The notes under the pieces: generated by a model | The model's input: only the letters and a program-made list of their open reading frames with translations | Told to the model about the DNA's origin: nothing | The model's database searches: none | Shown: in pieces, positions 56,659 to 64,000 of the stretch | How positions within the stretch are numbered: the stretch's first letter is position 1 | Layout of the letters: every line of letters begins with the position of its first letter | Made by a program: the position numbers and the translations under genes | NCBI RefSeq assembly: GCF_016599855.1 | Contig: NZ_CP067041.1 | Span: forward strand, 1,116,001-1,180,000 | Direction: 5' to 3' | Source of the DNA: Bradyrhizobium diazoefficiens | GTDB taxonomy: Bacteria; Pseudomonadota; Alphaproteobacteria; Rhizobiales; Xanthobacteraceae | Length of the DNA stretch: 64,000 nt

Positions 56659-57579
56659 ATGATTTCTCGGCGTCACCTCATCCGTTCTGTCGGCGGTCTT
56701 TCCGCGCTCGGCATCTCGACGGCCGCCTATGGCGTCGGCGTCGAGCCGGAGCTGCGGCCGCGCATCACGCGCTATCATCCGACCCCGCGGCAATGGCCGG
56801 CGGACTTTCCGCTGAAGATCGCGGTCATCGCCGACATTCACGCCTGCGATCCCTGGATGTCGCTGCAGCGGATCGAGGCCATCGTCGACCAGACCAATGC
56901 GCTCAAGCCCGACGTCATCGTGCTGCTCGGCGATTATGTTGCCGGCCACCATTATGTCACGCGGTTCATTCCGGCCGATGAGTGGGCGAGGGTGCTGACC
57001 GGGCTCAAAGCGCCGCTCGGCATCCATGCCGTCATGGGCAATCACGATTACTGGGACGACAAGATCGTGCAGCGGGCGGGGCAGGGCACGACGGTTGCCC
57101 AGCGCGCGCTGAATGTCGCCGGCATTCCGGTTTACGAGAACGACGCCGTGCGCCTCACCAAGGACGGCCGCTCGTTCTGGCTTGCTGGTCTTGGCGATCA
57201 GCTCGCCTACATCCTGGCGCCGCGCTACGGCCACCCGCGGAGCTCTGGTGCCGACGACCTCACCGCAACGCTCGCCAAGATCACCGACGAGGCGCCCGTG
57301 ATCCTGCTCGCGCATGAGCCCAATATCGCCTGGCGCGTGCCCGCGCGCGTCGCGCTGCAGTTGTCTGGCCATACCCATGGCGGCCAGATTCGCCTGTTTG
57401 GCTGGTCGCCGGCGCTGCCGCAGCAACACGCCGAACAACTCGCCTATGGTCACTTTCGGCTGAAATGCGACGTTATCGTCTCCGGCGGTCTCGGCTGCAG
57501 CATCGTGCCGGTCCGCGTCGGCATGCCGCCGGAGATCGTCGAGGTGACGCTGGGGCGAACGGCATCGGTTGTGTCCTAG
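56659..57579 (+). CDS. Calcineurin-like metallophosphoesterase with Tat-like signal
   Basis: 306 residues. The N-terminus SRRHLIRSVGGLSALGIST looks like a twin-arginine signal. The catalytic metal motifs are IADIHACDP, LLGDYVAGHH, VMGNHDYWDD, LLAHEPNI and SGHTHGGQIRLFG, all intact. The family includes UDP-2,3-diacylglucosamine hydrolase-like and other phosphoesterases, but the substrate is unknown. The gene lies between ruvB and the remnant of ybgC. Confidence 0.9.
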   Translation: MISRRHLIRSVGGLSALGISTAAYGVGVEPELRPRITRYHPTPRQWPADFPLKIAVIADIHACDPWMSLQRIEAIVDQTNALKPDVIVLLGDYVAGHHYVTRFIPADEWARVLTGLKAPLGIHAVMGNHDYWDDKIVQRAGQGTTVAQRALNVAGIPVYENDAVRLTKDGRSFWLAGLGDQLAYILAPRYGHPRSSGADDLTATLAKITDEAPVILLAHEPNIAWRVPARVALQLSGHTHGGQIRLFGWSPALPQQHAEQLAYGHFRLKCDVIVSGGLGCSIVPVRVGMPPEIVEVTLGRTASVVS

Positions 57580-57650
57580 CCAGGCTTGCACGTCCGGCCG
57601 TTTTTGCGCAAAACGGGCCGGTAGCGACAAGCAAAGAGGCTTCCGACGTG

Positions 57651-57749
57651 ATGTCCCATCTCGACGGCGAGATCCGCGACGGCCGCCACCACATGCAGGT
57701 CCGCGTCTATTACGAGGACACGGATTTCCCTGACTGGACGTTATCGTAA
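57651..57749 (+). pseudogene. ybgC: ybgC acyl-CoA thioesterase gene, cut by the island insertion
   Basis: Only the first 26 codons of ybgC are left: MSHLDGEIRDGRHHMQVRVY then YEDTDF, after which host homology stops and the frame runs on to TAA (PDWTLS). The family's next residues are SGIVYHA, which contain the rest of the active-site loop (Asp in YEDTDxSG). YbgC is a hotdog-fold thioesterase that starts the tol-pal operon and follows ruvCAB in alphaproteobacteria. The remaining part should lie beyond the far island end, outside this window. Loss or split of the gene is seen directly; the family sequence is from memory. Confidence 0.82.
57710..57735. other. Junction of host ybgC and mobile element (probable attachment site)
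   Basis: Host ybgC sequence continues to about 57728 (GAGGACACGGATTTC) and foreign DNA starts right after. The recombinase coding sequence reads through this junction from the other side and ends inside ybgC at a TAA. Crossover core bases are probably within ACGGATTTC; only comparison with the other end or an empty site can settle it. Confidence 0.7.
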
Positions 57750-59410
57750 TAGGGAGTGCTGATCGTTCCTGATTTGTCATGATCTTCTGAGAAGAGTTTT
57801 ATGCTGAAAAGGGCCGCGGCGTTCAGGTACGGTGTGTATTCGTAGGGCATCCGCTTGCACACCGGATGCATTATAATGCAGTCGACCAAGTTACGGAAAG
57901 CGATGCGAGTTTCGATCGCCTTCGGATTTGTCTTGAGCCCGGTGACCAGTCTCTTAGCTTCCGAACGGTATCGGTCACCGAACTTCGGGTGGTCGAACGG
58001 GATCACGTTTTCGCCGCCATTGCCGAGCAACCGCAAGCGTTCCTCGACAGTTTCCCGTTCCACGTCGCATTCATCTATCCGCTTGACCAGCTCATCCGGT
58101 TTGCGACGGCTGTTTGCGATCGCATATGACAAGCGTTCGATCTCGGCAGTCAGCACACGGCGCCGACGCTCCAGGTTAGAGCGTTCGCTGTCCTTTCGCT
58201 GATCGCTCTTCCGCTCCTCCTTCCAGGCACGCATCGCCTCTTCAATGGCTTTCGATGAAACCAATCTTACTTCCATTTTTTCGGCAACATCCTTCAGTAG
58301 AACGTCCATATCAAAGCTGCGGGTATGCTCGCAGGTGCCTCGCTGATGCGCGTTGGCGCATGCGGCACGGGGCCCTCCATTCCGGGCGGATTGAGCGATT
58401 CGCATGCGGCCGTTGCAGACGCCGCACCGAAGGACTCCCGCAAGCGGGTGCTCATTGTTGCGCGGGACCACAGGCCGGCGCCGCGGCTTGCCGGACGGCC
58501 CGAACATATGAATAGCGCGTTCATTGCGAACCTTCTGCGCGCTATCCCAGAGCGCTTGCGGAATAATCCGCAGCTCGGCGTTTTTGACGATGATGTGACG
58601 TTCTTCGGGATTGCGGCGCTTCTGCTTCTTCTGCGTTTCCGGATTGAGAATTGTTGAGCGAACATTCCAATGTATTTCGCCGATATACAGCTCGTTGCCG
58701 ATAATGCCGCGACCGTGGCGACCGCCAGTGATGCACTGATGATTCCAGGTGGTACGACCAGCCTTGTTCTTGTGACGGGTAGCCCCAGGCGAGGGTACGC
58801 CTTCGCGGGTAAGATCGGCGGCGATATCTCGCGTTGAACGGCCTGCCGTATACTCGATGAAGATACGGCGCACGATCTTTGCTTCGCTCTCATCGATCAT
58901 GCGCTCGCCAGGCACGCCCGGCCTTGGCCGATAACCATAGGCGTATGAGCCAGGAATTCTTCCGTTGTTGACGGCGTTATCATGTCCGCGCCGAACCTTG
59001 TCGGCAAGCTGCGGCTTGTAGATCGTATTGTAGAGACTTGCGATGCTGATGTCAGTTGCGGTCGCATAAACGCCTTTCTGATCCATCAGCTCAACGCGGT
59101 TGAACTCAAACACCTGCTTGAGGCGCTGGATGGTGGCGGGATCGCGCGACAGGCGGTCGAAATGCTCGACGATGATCACGTCAAAGTCTTGCTTCCGCAC
59201 CCCATTGAGCAATCGCTGATAGCCATCGCGGGTATTCTCGGTAAGGCCAGACTTTGCAGCGTCGACAAATTCGCCGACGACATCTAGTTCATTGCGTGCG
59301 GCGACCTTTCGGCAGAGTAATAGCTGACCGTCAATCGAGGTCACTTTTTGCATGTCGCTCGAATAGCGGGCGTATATCGCGGCCCTCTTTTTTGGTGACG
59401 CTATCGCCAT
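57710..59410 (-). CDS. Large serine recombinase (site-specific integrase)
   Basis: 566 residues. The resolvase catalytic domain (1-about 150) has the nucleophile Ser17 in YARYSSDMQ and the LSRDP segment; the recombinase domain (about 165-280) has GSYAYGYRPRPG and GIIGNELYIGEIHWN; a zinc ribbon follows (CGVCNGRMRI and CANAHQRGTCEHT), then a coiled coil (about 395-460). This layout is that of phage-type integrases that recombine short attP and attB sites. The C-terminal residues KSVSS and the stop codon are encoded by host ybgC DNA, so the end of the protein depends on the integration site. GGGGAACGAG precedes the ATG. Confidence 0.93.
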   Translation of the reverse strand: MAIASPKKRAAIYARYSSDMQKVTSIDGQLLLCRKVAARNELDVVGEFVDAAKSGLTENTRDGYQRLLNGVRKQDFDVIIVEHFDRLSRDPATIQRLKQVFEFNRVELMDQKGVYATATDISIASLYNTIYKPQLADKVRRGHDNAVNNGRIPGSYAYGYRPRPGVPGERMIDESEAKIVRRIFIEYTAGRSTRDIAADLTREGVPSPGATRHKNKAGRTTWNHQCITGGRHGRGIIGNELYIGEIHWNVRSTILNPETQKKQKRRNPEERHIIVKNAELRIIPQALWDSAQKVRNERAIHMFGPSGKPRRRPVVPRNNEHPLAGVLRCGVCNGRMRIAQSARNGGPRAACANAHQRGTCEHTRSFDMDVLLKDVAEKMEVRLVSSKAIEEAMRAWKEERKSDQRKDSERSNLERRRRVLTAEIERLSYAIANSRRKPDELVKRIDECDVERETVEERLRLLGNGGENVIPFDHPKFGDRYRSEAKRLVTGLKTNPKAIETRIAFRNLVDCIIMHPVCKRMPYEYTPYLNAAALFSIKLFSEDHDKSGTISTPYYDNVQSGKSVSS

Positions 59411-59585
59411 CTCGTTCCCCTATACGCTGCTCCAAACCGCCTTTTTCATCCCGCGCAAGCTGTCGTCCGATGGCACGCGCCAGCTCAAGCCAAACTTCCT
59501 CGTTGTCAGGATTGTCCCAACTTTGAGGATGGGAAGGATCAAGCGGTCGGATGATGCCCCGAGGCAATCGCATTCGCGTAGGCAT
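59331..59585 (-). CDS. Small protein upstream of and overlapping the recombinase gene
   Basis: 84 residues; its 3' part overlaps the first 80 bases of the recombinase gene in another frame. It has a plausible conserved core (NPDNEEVWLELARAIGRQLA) and a Pro/Arg-rich N-terminus. It could be a recombination directionality factor or only a cotranslated leader; no domain is recognised. Start ATG at 59585, with a GTG immediately upstream. Confidence 0.5.
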   Translation of the reverse strand: MPTRMRLPRGIIRPLDPSHPQSWDNPDNEEVWLELARAIGRQLARDEKGGLEQRIGERDGDSVTKKEGRDIRPLFERHAKSDLD

Positions 59586-59605
59586 CACAGCAAAGCCTTC
59601 AAAAG

Positions 59606-59821
59606 CTAGCGTAAATTTCTGCCTTGCGCTACGGACAGGTCGCAGGGATCGCGTGCGGCGTTCGCATCCTCCACTCGAAGAATCGATCGAAGCTCCTCTG
59701 TGGTTTTAAGGGGCTCGCCAGATCTAGATCGTCCTTCAGCGGCAGCTTCAGTCGGCAAGCGCCGTGACCCGACAAGAATCACGACAAAGCTGCAAATCAC
59801 TTTTGCTTTTGAACCGCTCAT
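59606..59821 (-). CDS. Hypothetical small protein near the island end
   Basis: 71 residues with a hydrophobic N-terminal stretch (VICSFVVILVG) then a charged tail. No family is recognised and the ribosome binding site is weak. It lies 20 bases upstream of the previous small gene on the same strand, which is the main argument for it. Confidence 0.3.
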   Translation of the reverse strand: MSGSKAKVICSFVVILVGSRRLPTEAAAEGRSRSGEPLKTTEELRSILRVEDANAARDPCDLSVAQGRNLR

Positions 59822-60240
59822 GGAAGTCTCGATCTGCGATGGCGAGTCCGTTCATGTTGACTGCTGCGGTACTGAATGAAAATGAGACTTTTCAAATGTC
59901 AGGCGCCAGCGTGTTGCTGCGAAGATGATCGTGGGCGGGCGGGGATTTGCTAAACAAAGGAGAGTAGATTCGGCGGGGGCATCGCCGGCTCGGGGCCAGC
60001 CACAGCCTGGGGTATCGAAATGAACACGTTCCGGCTCCCGGCTTGAATCATTGGGGATCCTCCAATGTCGAGGAACTCAAGAAAAGCTCAACGTCGATGG
60101 AAATGTCCGGGCCGGTTGGGTCTTTGCCTTACTCGAATGCTAGGGGAGGGGATATTCCTGCCAAGCAGGATCCTTCACTCGAAACTATGAAGAGCACGCT
60201 AGTGCCGGAAATCAGCCACTTGTAGCCCTGTCAGCAACGA
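59822..60240. other. Gene-free stretch in the island
   Basis: 419 bases with no convincing coding sequence on either strand; a 60-codon plus-strand open frame at 60043-60225 starts with TTG, lacks a ribosome binding site and matches nothing I know. The divergent promoters for the recombinase group and the toxin remnant must lie here. Confidence 0.6.
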
Positions 60241-60751
60241 ATGACCACACAGAAGCCCGTAGTCTGGATCGGATCGTCAAAGGACGATTTACGGGCTTTC
60301 CCGGACGAGGTTCGCCGCGTCATGGGATTTGCGATCAACGACACAAAACGGCGACGAGAATCCTCGTGCCAAGGCCCTGAAAGGCTTTGGTGGTCGAAGC
60401 GTGTTGGAAGTGGTCGACGATGAAGATGGCGATACGTTCCGCGCCGTCTACACCGTGCGCTTCGCAGGCGTCATCTATGTCCTTCACGGCTTCCAGAAGA
60501 AGTCGAAGAGGGGGATAGAGACACCGAAGCACGACATCCAGGTAAGGCTTACCGACGGCCGGTGGCTTGTTGCTGTGATTACTGCCTCGCCAGACGGGAT
60601 GCCCTTTCGACCGTGTTGCACACAGACGCGGATACCTTTCGGGTCGATCGGCCGACGTCTCGCGGCGCTCATCTCTCGGGCGGCGGCCTTCGAATTGAAT
60701 GACGGGCAGTTGAATTGTAGTGCCATGGTTAAAGCCCAGAAGGCACTCTAG
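60241..60751 (+). pseudogene. HigB/Gp49-type RelE-superfamily toxin, frameshifted
   Basis: The first frame, TQKPVVWIGSSKDDLRAFPDEV and RRVMGFA, is the beginning of the phage Gp49-like / HigB toxin family. After about 60340 homology jumps to the next frame: AKALKGFGGRSVLEVVDDED, then TFRAVYTVRFAGVIYVLHGF and KKSKRGIETPKHDIQ. A two-base loss in an AC-rich stretch (near ACGACACAAAAC) explains the shift. Beyond about 60545 the family's short tail is replaced by unrelated sequence. No HigA-type antitoxin gene follows. The toxin is therefore probably inactive, and is a remnant of a toxin-antitoxin module. Confidence 0.7.
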
Positions 60752-61063
60752 ATGCTCATCCCAGCCCTCCCAGAAGAAAGCTGGCAGGCATCGAAAGCAG
60801 GGCCTGATTCGACCTGCTGTGCGTCGAGCCCTTTGGGGCTACTACTAATTGTATCAATCCTGAGCTATCCTCTGGAAAGAATCGGTGCGTGACGTTGCCG
60901 CGCCTTGGAAACTTCGGCGGCCTCGCCGGTTAATGGAGTGATAGTTGCTTACTTGCAACTGTCGGCCGCAAAGCGCATGCTTCTGGTCGGGCGGCGTTTA
61001 GTCGGCTTGGCGCTTGCTTGTAGAACTCGGAGCTGCCGAACCGTTTGACCAAGCCGAGCGACC
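60752..61063. other. Gene-free stretch before the unknown-protein gene
   Basis: 312 bases with no supported coding sequence on either strand and no clear hairpin terminator. It should carry the promoter of the two-gene module that follows. Confidence 0.55.
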
Positions 61064-62041
61064 ATGCCCTTTAATTTAGCAACAAGCTACTCCGGTTTAT
61101 TTTTTGAGGAAAGAATTCCTTCAAGCGCGGGCGAGCATCTTGTCGCAGATTTAAGAACCAAAATTTCAAACGCCCAGCAGGTAAAGTCCTACGCCTCGAT
61201 TAGTAAGAAGTTGCTGGATATCGCGAAAGAGATTGATCCCAAGGCGTTCTTGGAGAAGTCGCGAACAACACCGACTTCGCTTCCCGATGTTGTCTCATCA
61301 ACAGCCAACAACGATCCCGATACCGGTATATTTACGGGTTTCTTTCCTTGCACGACACTTCATTGCCGCATCAAAGAAATCGATTGGCATATCGTAATTC
61401 GAGCATCCGTCGCCCTCGCAGAAATACCTCAGCAAGATGCAAGAATTAGTTTGTGGTGGAGTTTTGAAGGCGTTCCGGATGCAGGAGGTCGAAGACCAGA
61501 AGAAAGCGACGCGTCATCTTTTTGCGATCTTGCGAACAAGATGAGCAACAAGGTCATGCCTGAGCTTAAGTCGGCTTATGAAAAGGCCGCCCAGCAGCTA
61601 ACGTCATCCGATACGGTTCGAATTTGCCTTGCCGATCTCGACTCACGTCCCTTTGCCCAACTGCTCGACACCCTTTATTCCAAGAAGAGATCTCTCTCAG
61701 AGATCACAGACCCCGAACCAGCGCGAGGCCTCGCCGAGCTACGCGACTACGCCTACGATGTTGGGCGGCTCAATCTCAACGACTCTAACTTCAATCTCGC
61801 GAATAAGATCCCAGGCATCAAGGGCGCTTTCTGTCGGACGGAGACGCACAATCTCGACGCGCACACCGTTTCAATTGCGGGGTTCGCACGTCCTAGCGGC
61901 TTAGGAACCGCTTTGGGCCGACCTGGCAAAAGCGAGCAGTACGTGCGCACCATGTCGGCAGCTCGCACTCTCAGCAGTCGTCTCGCCGAACAAGAAATCG
62001 TCGAATTCAGCCGCCGCCATCTTCAACATCCTCAGCCGTAA
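61064..62041 (+). CDS. Unknown 325-residue island protein
   Basis: No signal peptide or membrane segment is visible, so it should be cytoplasmic. The first 80 residues are helical and charged (HLVADLRTKISNAQQVKSYA, SISKKLLDIAKEIDP). The middle is beta-like (TGIFTGFFPCTTLHCRIKEI, then DWHIVIRASVALAEI, ISLWWSFEGVP), and the last part has a mixed composition ending with LSSRLAEQEIVEFSRRH. I recognise no domain. It lies 131 bases upstream of the nitrilase-like gene on the same strand; both have a lower GC than the core. They may be one functional unit. The ATG at 61064 has only a weak GAG upstream. Confidence 0.72.
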   Translation: MPFNLATSYSGLFFEERIPSSAGEHLVADLRTKISNAQQVKSYASISKKLLDIAKEIDPKAFLEKSRTTPTSLPDVVSSTANNDPDTGIFTGFFPCTTLHCRIKEIDWHIVIRASVALAEIPQQDARISLWWSFEGVPDAGGRRPEESDASSFCDLANKMSNKVMPELKSAYEKAAQQLTSSDTVRICLADLDSRPFAQLLDTLYSKKRSLSEITDPEPARGLAELRDYAYDVGRLNLNDSNFNLANKIPGIKGAFCRTETHNLDAHTVSIAGFARPSGLGTALGRPGKSEQYVRTMSAARTLSSRLAEQEIVEFSRRHLQHPQP

Positions 62042-62172
62042 CTTCTTCTCCGCTGTCCATCAGCAACCGATCCCGCATCTGCCAAAGATGGCATCGCCTT
62101 GACTGTGGCATTGCAAAGAGTTGCGGCCTCATTACAGTACAACTGATTTTCATAAGACATTCAGAGGAAACA

Positions 62173-63831
62173 ATGCCGAAGCGCAGGGTGGTCGACCTGT
62201 ACCAACGTATTTTCGCGTCCGACCCGCTCTTGCTGCAACCCAAAAACCAGGAGGACTTCGGCAACGAAATACTTCGCAACCTTCTTGTCTTTCGTCCGCA
62301 AGCGACAAGCGCGCCTCATCTTATCGATGTGCTGGCGCCGCTTACGACACCAAAGCCGGCGCCCCCGCCGAAGCCAGACAGAAATCTTATCAAACGATAT
62401 TACGAGTCACTTCGCGATCGCACGAAGCTGTCCGCAGCCGACTTCAATGCCCTCGCCGACGTCACCATGATCGCGCGCGGAGAGCTTACCGAAGCGCGTG
62501 GCGTCATTCATAAGTTCACGCATAAGGCGCAGACGGCCGCGGACAACAGCCTGACGACGCGTCAAAAGCACGACGCTTTTGAGGCGCGGCTGAAAATCGC
62601 TGCGATCGGATACCGCGTGTTGATCGCGAAGCTGGATCCAGCCTATGTGAGTGAAGATCTGTCCCCGCTACCCACCTTCGACGATGCGATCGTCCAAAGG
62701 ACGTCGGAATCCTTCAAGCAGTCCAGCGAGGTCGCGCGTACTGTCTTAAGGCCGAAGAGTGATCCACGCGATTGGGAGGAGGAATTCGCCAATCATCTCG
62801 GCCTCGCTGTTAAGCAGCAGGCAGACTTGATCGTGTTCCCTGAGTTTAGTCTGCCACCCCAGCGCGTGAGGCCCGGCGAGACGCAGGACCAAGTTACGAA
62901 ACGCCTCGAGGGGGAGCTGAACACAACGCCTCACGATCATTTTGTGTTCGCCGGCAGTCGCCATGAGGACCGCTATAATCGTGGTCTCATTTTGAAGAAA
63001 GAGGGGAGCCGAATTTCTTCGGAGTATTGGCACTACAAGCGCGCTTCGGCGCGGGGGCTCGGTGAAAATATTATCGGCACGCGCGCAACGACGATCCCGT
63101 CTTATACAACCAACATCTCGTTCCTGACTAAGGGAACATTCGCTGTTGGAATAGCGATTTGTTATGACACTTACGATCCGACCACCTTTCTCAGCTTAGT
63201 TCTTGAAGCCGCGTATTGCTCGCGCGAATATCTACCCAAAATCCTAATCGTACCATCGTTCAATACATCGCAGGACTTCGTCGCCTTGCTCCGCGACTTG
63301 AGCTTTGTCGCGCGGTGTTCGGTTGTTTATGTCAATGGCCTGCATGGCGACGCGGAAATGTTCGTCTGCGGTGTACGCATCTCCGATTTTGTGGACAATC
63401 GGCAAGTCATCCTGACGAGCCTAGCGGATAAGAGAACGGAGCTCGGTGATCAGCTCGACGACGAGAAGAAAGATTTCGTCCGACGAGCGACCACTTCGCC
63501 TGGTCTCGTGAGAACGCCGAAGGAGAAGGCTTGGGTCGAAAAGACTCAACGTGAACATGCGGCCGTTTCCGATCTCGAGCGAGAATTGATGCGCCTTGAA
63601 GCCGCGGGCGAGCTGGATTATATCGAAACCATCGAAGATTGCGGCCACTGCACCGGCGGAACGCATCTTCTTCCCGATCGGCGTTGCCGGCGGGATATCC
63701 TGTACTACAATCTCAACAAGGACCTAATCGCAGCTCTTCTGGAATTTCGTGCTGGCTATTTCGGCCAGGAAGAGTTCTTGCCTGGCCCGTTCCGCCGTGA
63801 CGAACTCGATGCCGTATGGGGATCTACGTAG
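62173..63831 (+). CDS. Nitrilase-superfamily (CN hydrolase) protein with long N-terminal extension
   Basis: 552 residues. The carbon-nitrogen hydrolase domain spans about 185-430 with a full catalytic triad: Glu224 (LIVFPEFSLPP), Lys289 (YWHYKRASARG) and Cys330 (VGIAICYDTYDP). An N-terminal region of about 185 residues, mostly helical, precedes it, and about 120 residues follow, with a possible zinc site CGHCTGGTH plus a later Cys. Normal nitrilases or amidases are about 270-330 residues, so the extra ends are unusual. Standalone or reverse-transcriptase-fused nitrilase domains occur in anti-phage DRT systems; no reverse transcriptase is in the window. AGAGGAAACA precedes the ATG. Confidence 0.85.
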   Translation: MPKRRVVDLYQRIFASDPLLLQPKNQEDFGNEILRNLLVFRPQATSAPHLIDVLAPLTTPKPAPPPKPDRNLIKRYYESLRDRTKLSAADFNALADVTMIARGELTEARGVIHKFTHKAQTAADNSLTTRQKHDAFEARLKIAAIGYRVLIAKLDPAYVSEDLSPLPTFDDAIVQRTSESFKQSSEVARTVLRPKSDPRDWEEEFANHLGLAVKQQADLIVFPEFSLPPQRVRPGETQDQVTKRLEGELNTTPHDHFVFAGSRHEDRYNRGLILKKEGSRISSEYWHYKRASARGLGENIIGTRATTIPSYTTNISFLTKGTFAVGIAICYDTYDPTTFLSLVLEAAYCSREYLPKILIVPSFNTSQDFVALLRDLSFVARCSVVYVNGLHGDAEMFVCGVRISDFVDNRQVILTSLADKRTELGDQLDDEKKDFVRRATTSPGLVRTPKEKAWVEKTQREHAAVSDLERELMRLEAAGELDYIETIEDCGHCTGGTHLLPDRRCRRDILYYNLNKDLIAALLEFRAGYFGQEEFLPGPFRRDELDAVWGST

Positions 63832-64000
63832 ATCACAAACTTCTTTGAGACGCTCGCGACAGGTCACAGCAGTAGGCGCCGCCGGTGGCACGGAGGTGTT
63901 ACCGGAACAAGTCAAGCGATTTACCGAGCCGATTCGCGCTCTAAAGCGCGAGCTTAGTTCGCAGCTGTCCCTGCATGGGCGACGCCAGCACAACGTCAAC
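63832..64000. other. Window end, no supported gene
   Basis: 169 bases after the nitrilase-like gene. A minus-strand open frame (63724-63999) overlaps the nitrilase gene's 3' end and has no ribosome binding site or family match; I treat it as a shadow. Confidence 0.5.

Larger units (their letters stand above)
57729..64000. mobile_element. Genomic island at ybgC, left end (continues beyond the window)
   Basis: A large serine recombinase at the border, small upstream genes, a decayed toxin gene and two unrelated intact genes. Base composition appears lower in GC and codon use is less biased than in the core (for example TTT, AAA and TTA codons are frequent from 61 kb). There is no right boundary in the window. 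Confidence 0.8.

Noticed and set aside
60043..60225. 60-codon plus-strand open frame
   Set aside because: TTG start, no ribosome binding site, composition like random sequence.
60320..60360. Programmed ribosomal frameshift in the toxin remnant
   Set aside because: The jump is to the +1 frame without a slippery sequence or following pseudoknot, and the antitoxin is missing, so decay is the simpler reading.
63724..63999. Minus-strand 91-codon open frame at the window end
   Set aside because: It overlaps the nitrilase-like gene, has an Arg/Cys/Ser-rich composition, no ribosome binding site and no domain.

Overview
The window looks like chromosome of a GC-rich alphaproteobacterium of the Rhizobiales, most likely Bradyrhizobium or a close Nitrobacteraceae relative. 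This is inferred from the protein families present (RcdA/DUF1465, DUF1192, DUF459 SGNH protein, Zn-free L31), from the gene orders ruvC-ruvA-ruvB-ybgC and DUF4164-zapA-6S RNA-5-FCL, and from many dispersed palindromic intergenic repeats. No search could be run, so the genus is an inference.

Layout. 0-1 kb: end of a sulfate-assimilation operon (DUF934 protein, CysH). 1-10.7 kb: CAP lipoprotein, patatin plus 3-hydroxybutyrate dehydrogenase, TauE-type exporter, polysaccharide flippase, DsbD-N-like periplasmic protein, YqgE, and a TfdA-like dioxygenase facing an SDR. 10.7-22.7 kb: envelope and signalling genes (DUF459 protein, lytic transglycosylase, GalU, two GGDEF proteins) interrupted by one IS110-family element. 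22.8-24.6 kb: DUF1192, a candidate CtrA-controlled small RNA, rcdA and rpmE. 24.7-37.3 kb: ABC exporter, a TolQ/OmpA-like pair, a CFA-synthase-like methyltransferase, an RND efflux pair and an unusual secreted protein. 37.4-47 kb: a minus-strand central-carbon cluster running tkt, gap, pgk, class II fba, class I fba, ThiE-like, with a Sel1-repeat protein and an IMPase downstream. 47.3-57.6 kb: zapA, 6S RNA, 5-FCL, a YmdB-like phosphoesterase, two tandem soluble chemoreceptors, yebC, ruvCAB and a metallophosphoesterase.

At about 57.73 kb the core genome stops abruptly: ybgC is cut after its 26th codon by a large serine recombinase and its element, which continues past the window end. The island has lower apparent GC and holds a decayed HigB/Gp49-type toxin gene, an unrecognised 325-residue protein, and a 552-residue protein with a complete nitrilase-type Glu-Lys-Cys triad. 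These last two genes are the best candidates for an undescribed system.

The core genes form recognisable units: sulfate reduction, Holliday-junction processing (RuvABC), the Calvin/glycolysis trunk, cell division (ZapA, RcdA) and cyclic-di-GMP or chemotaxis signalling. The dispersed palindromes fill most intergenic gaps.
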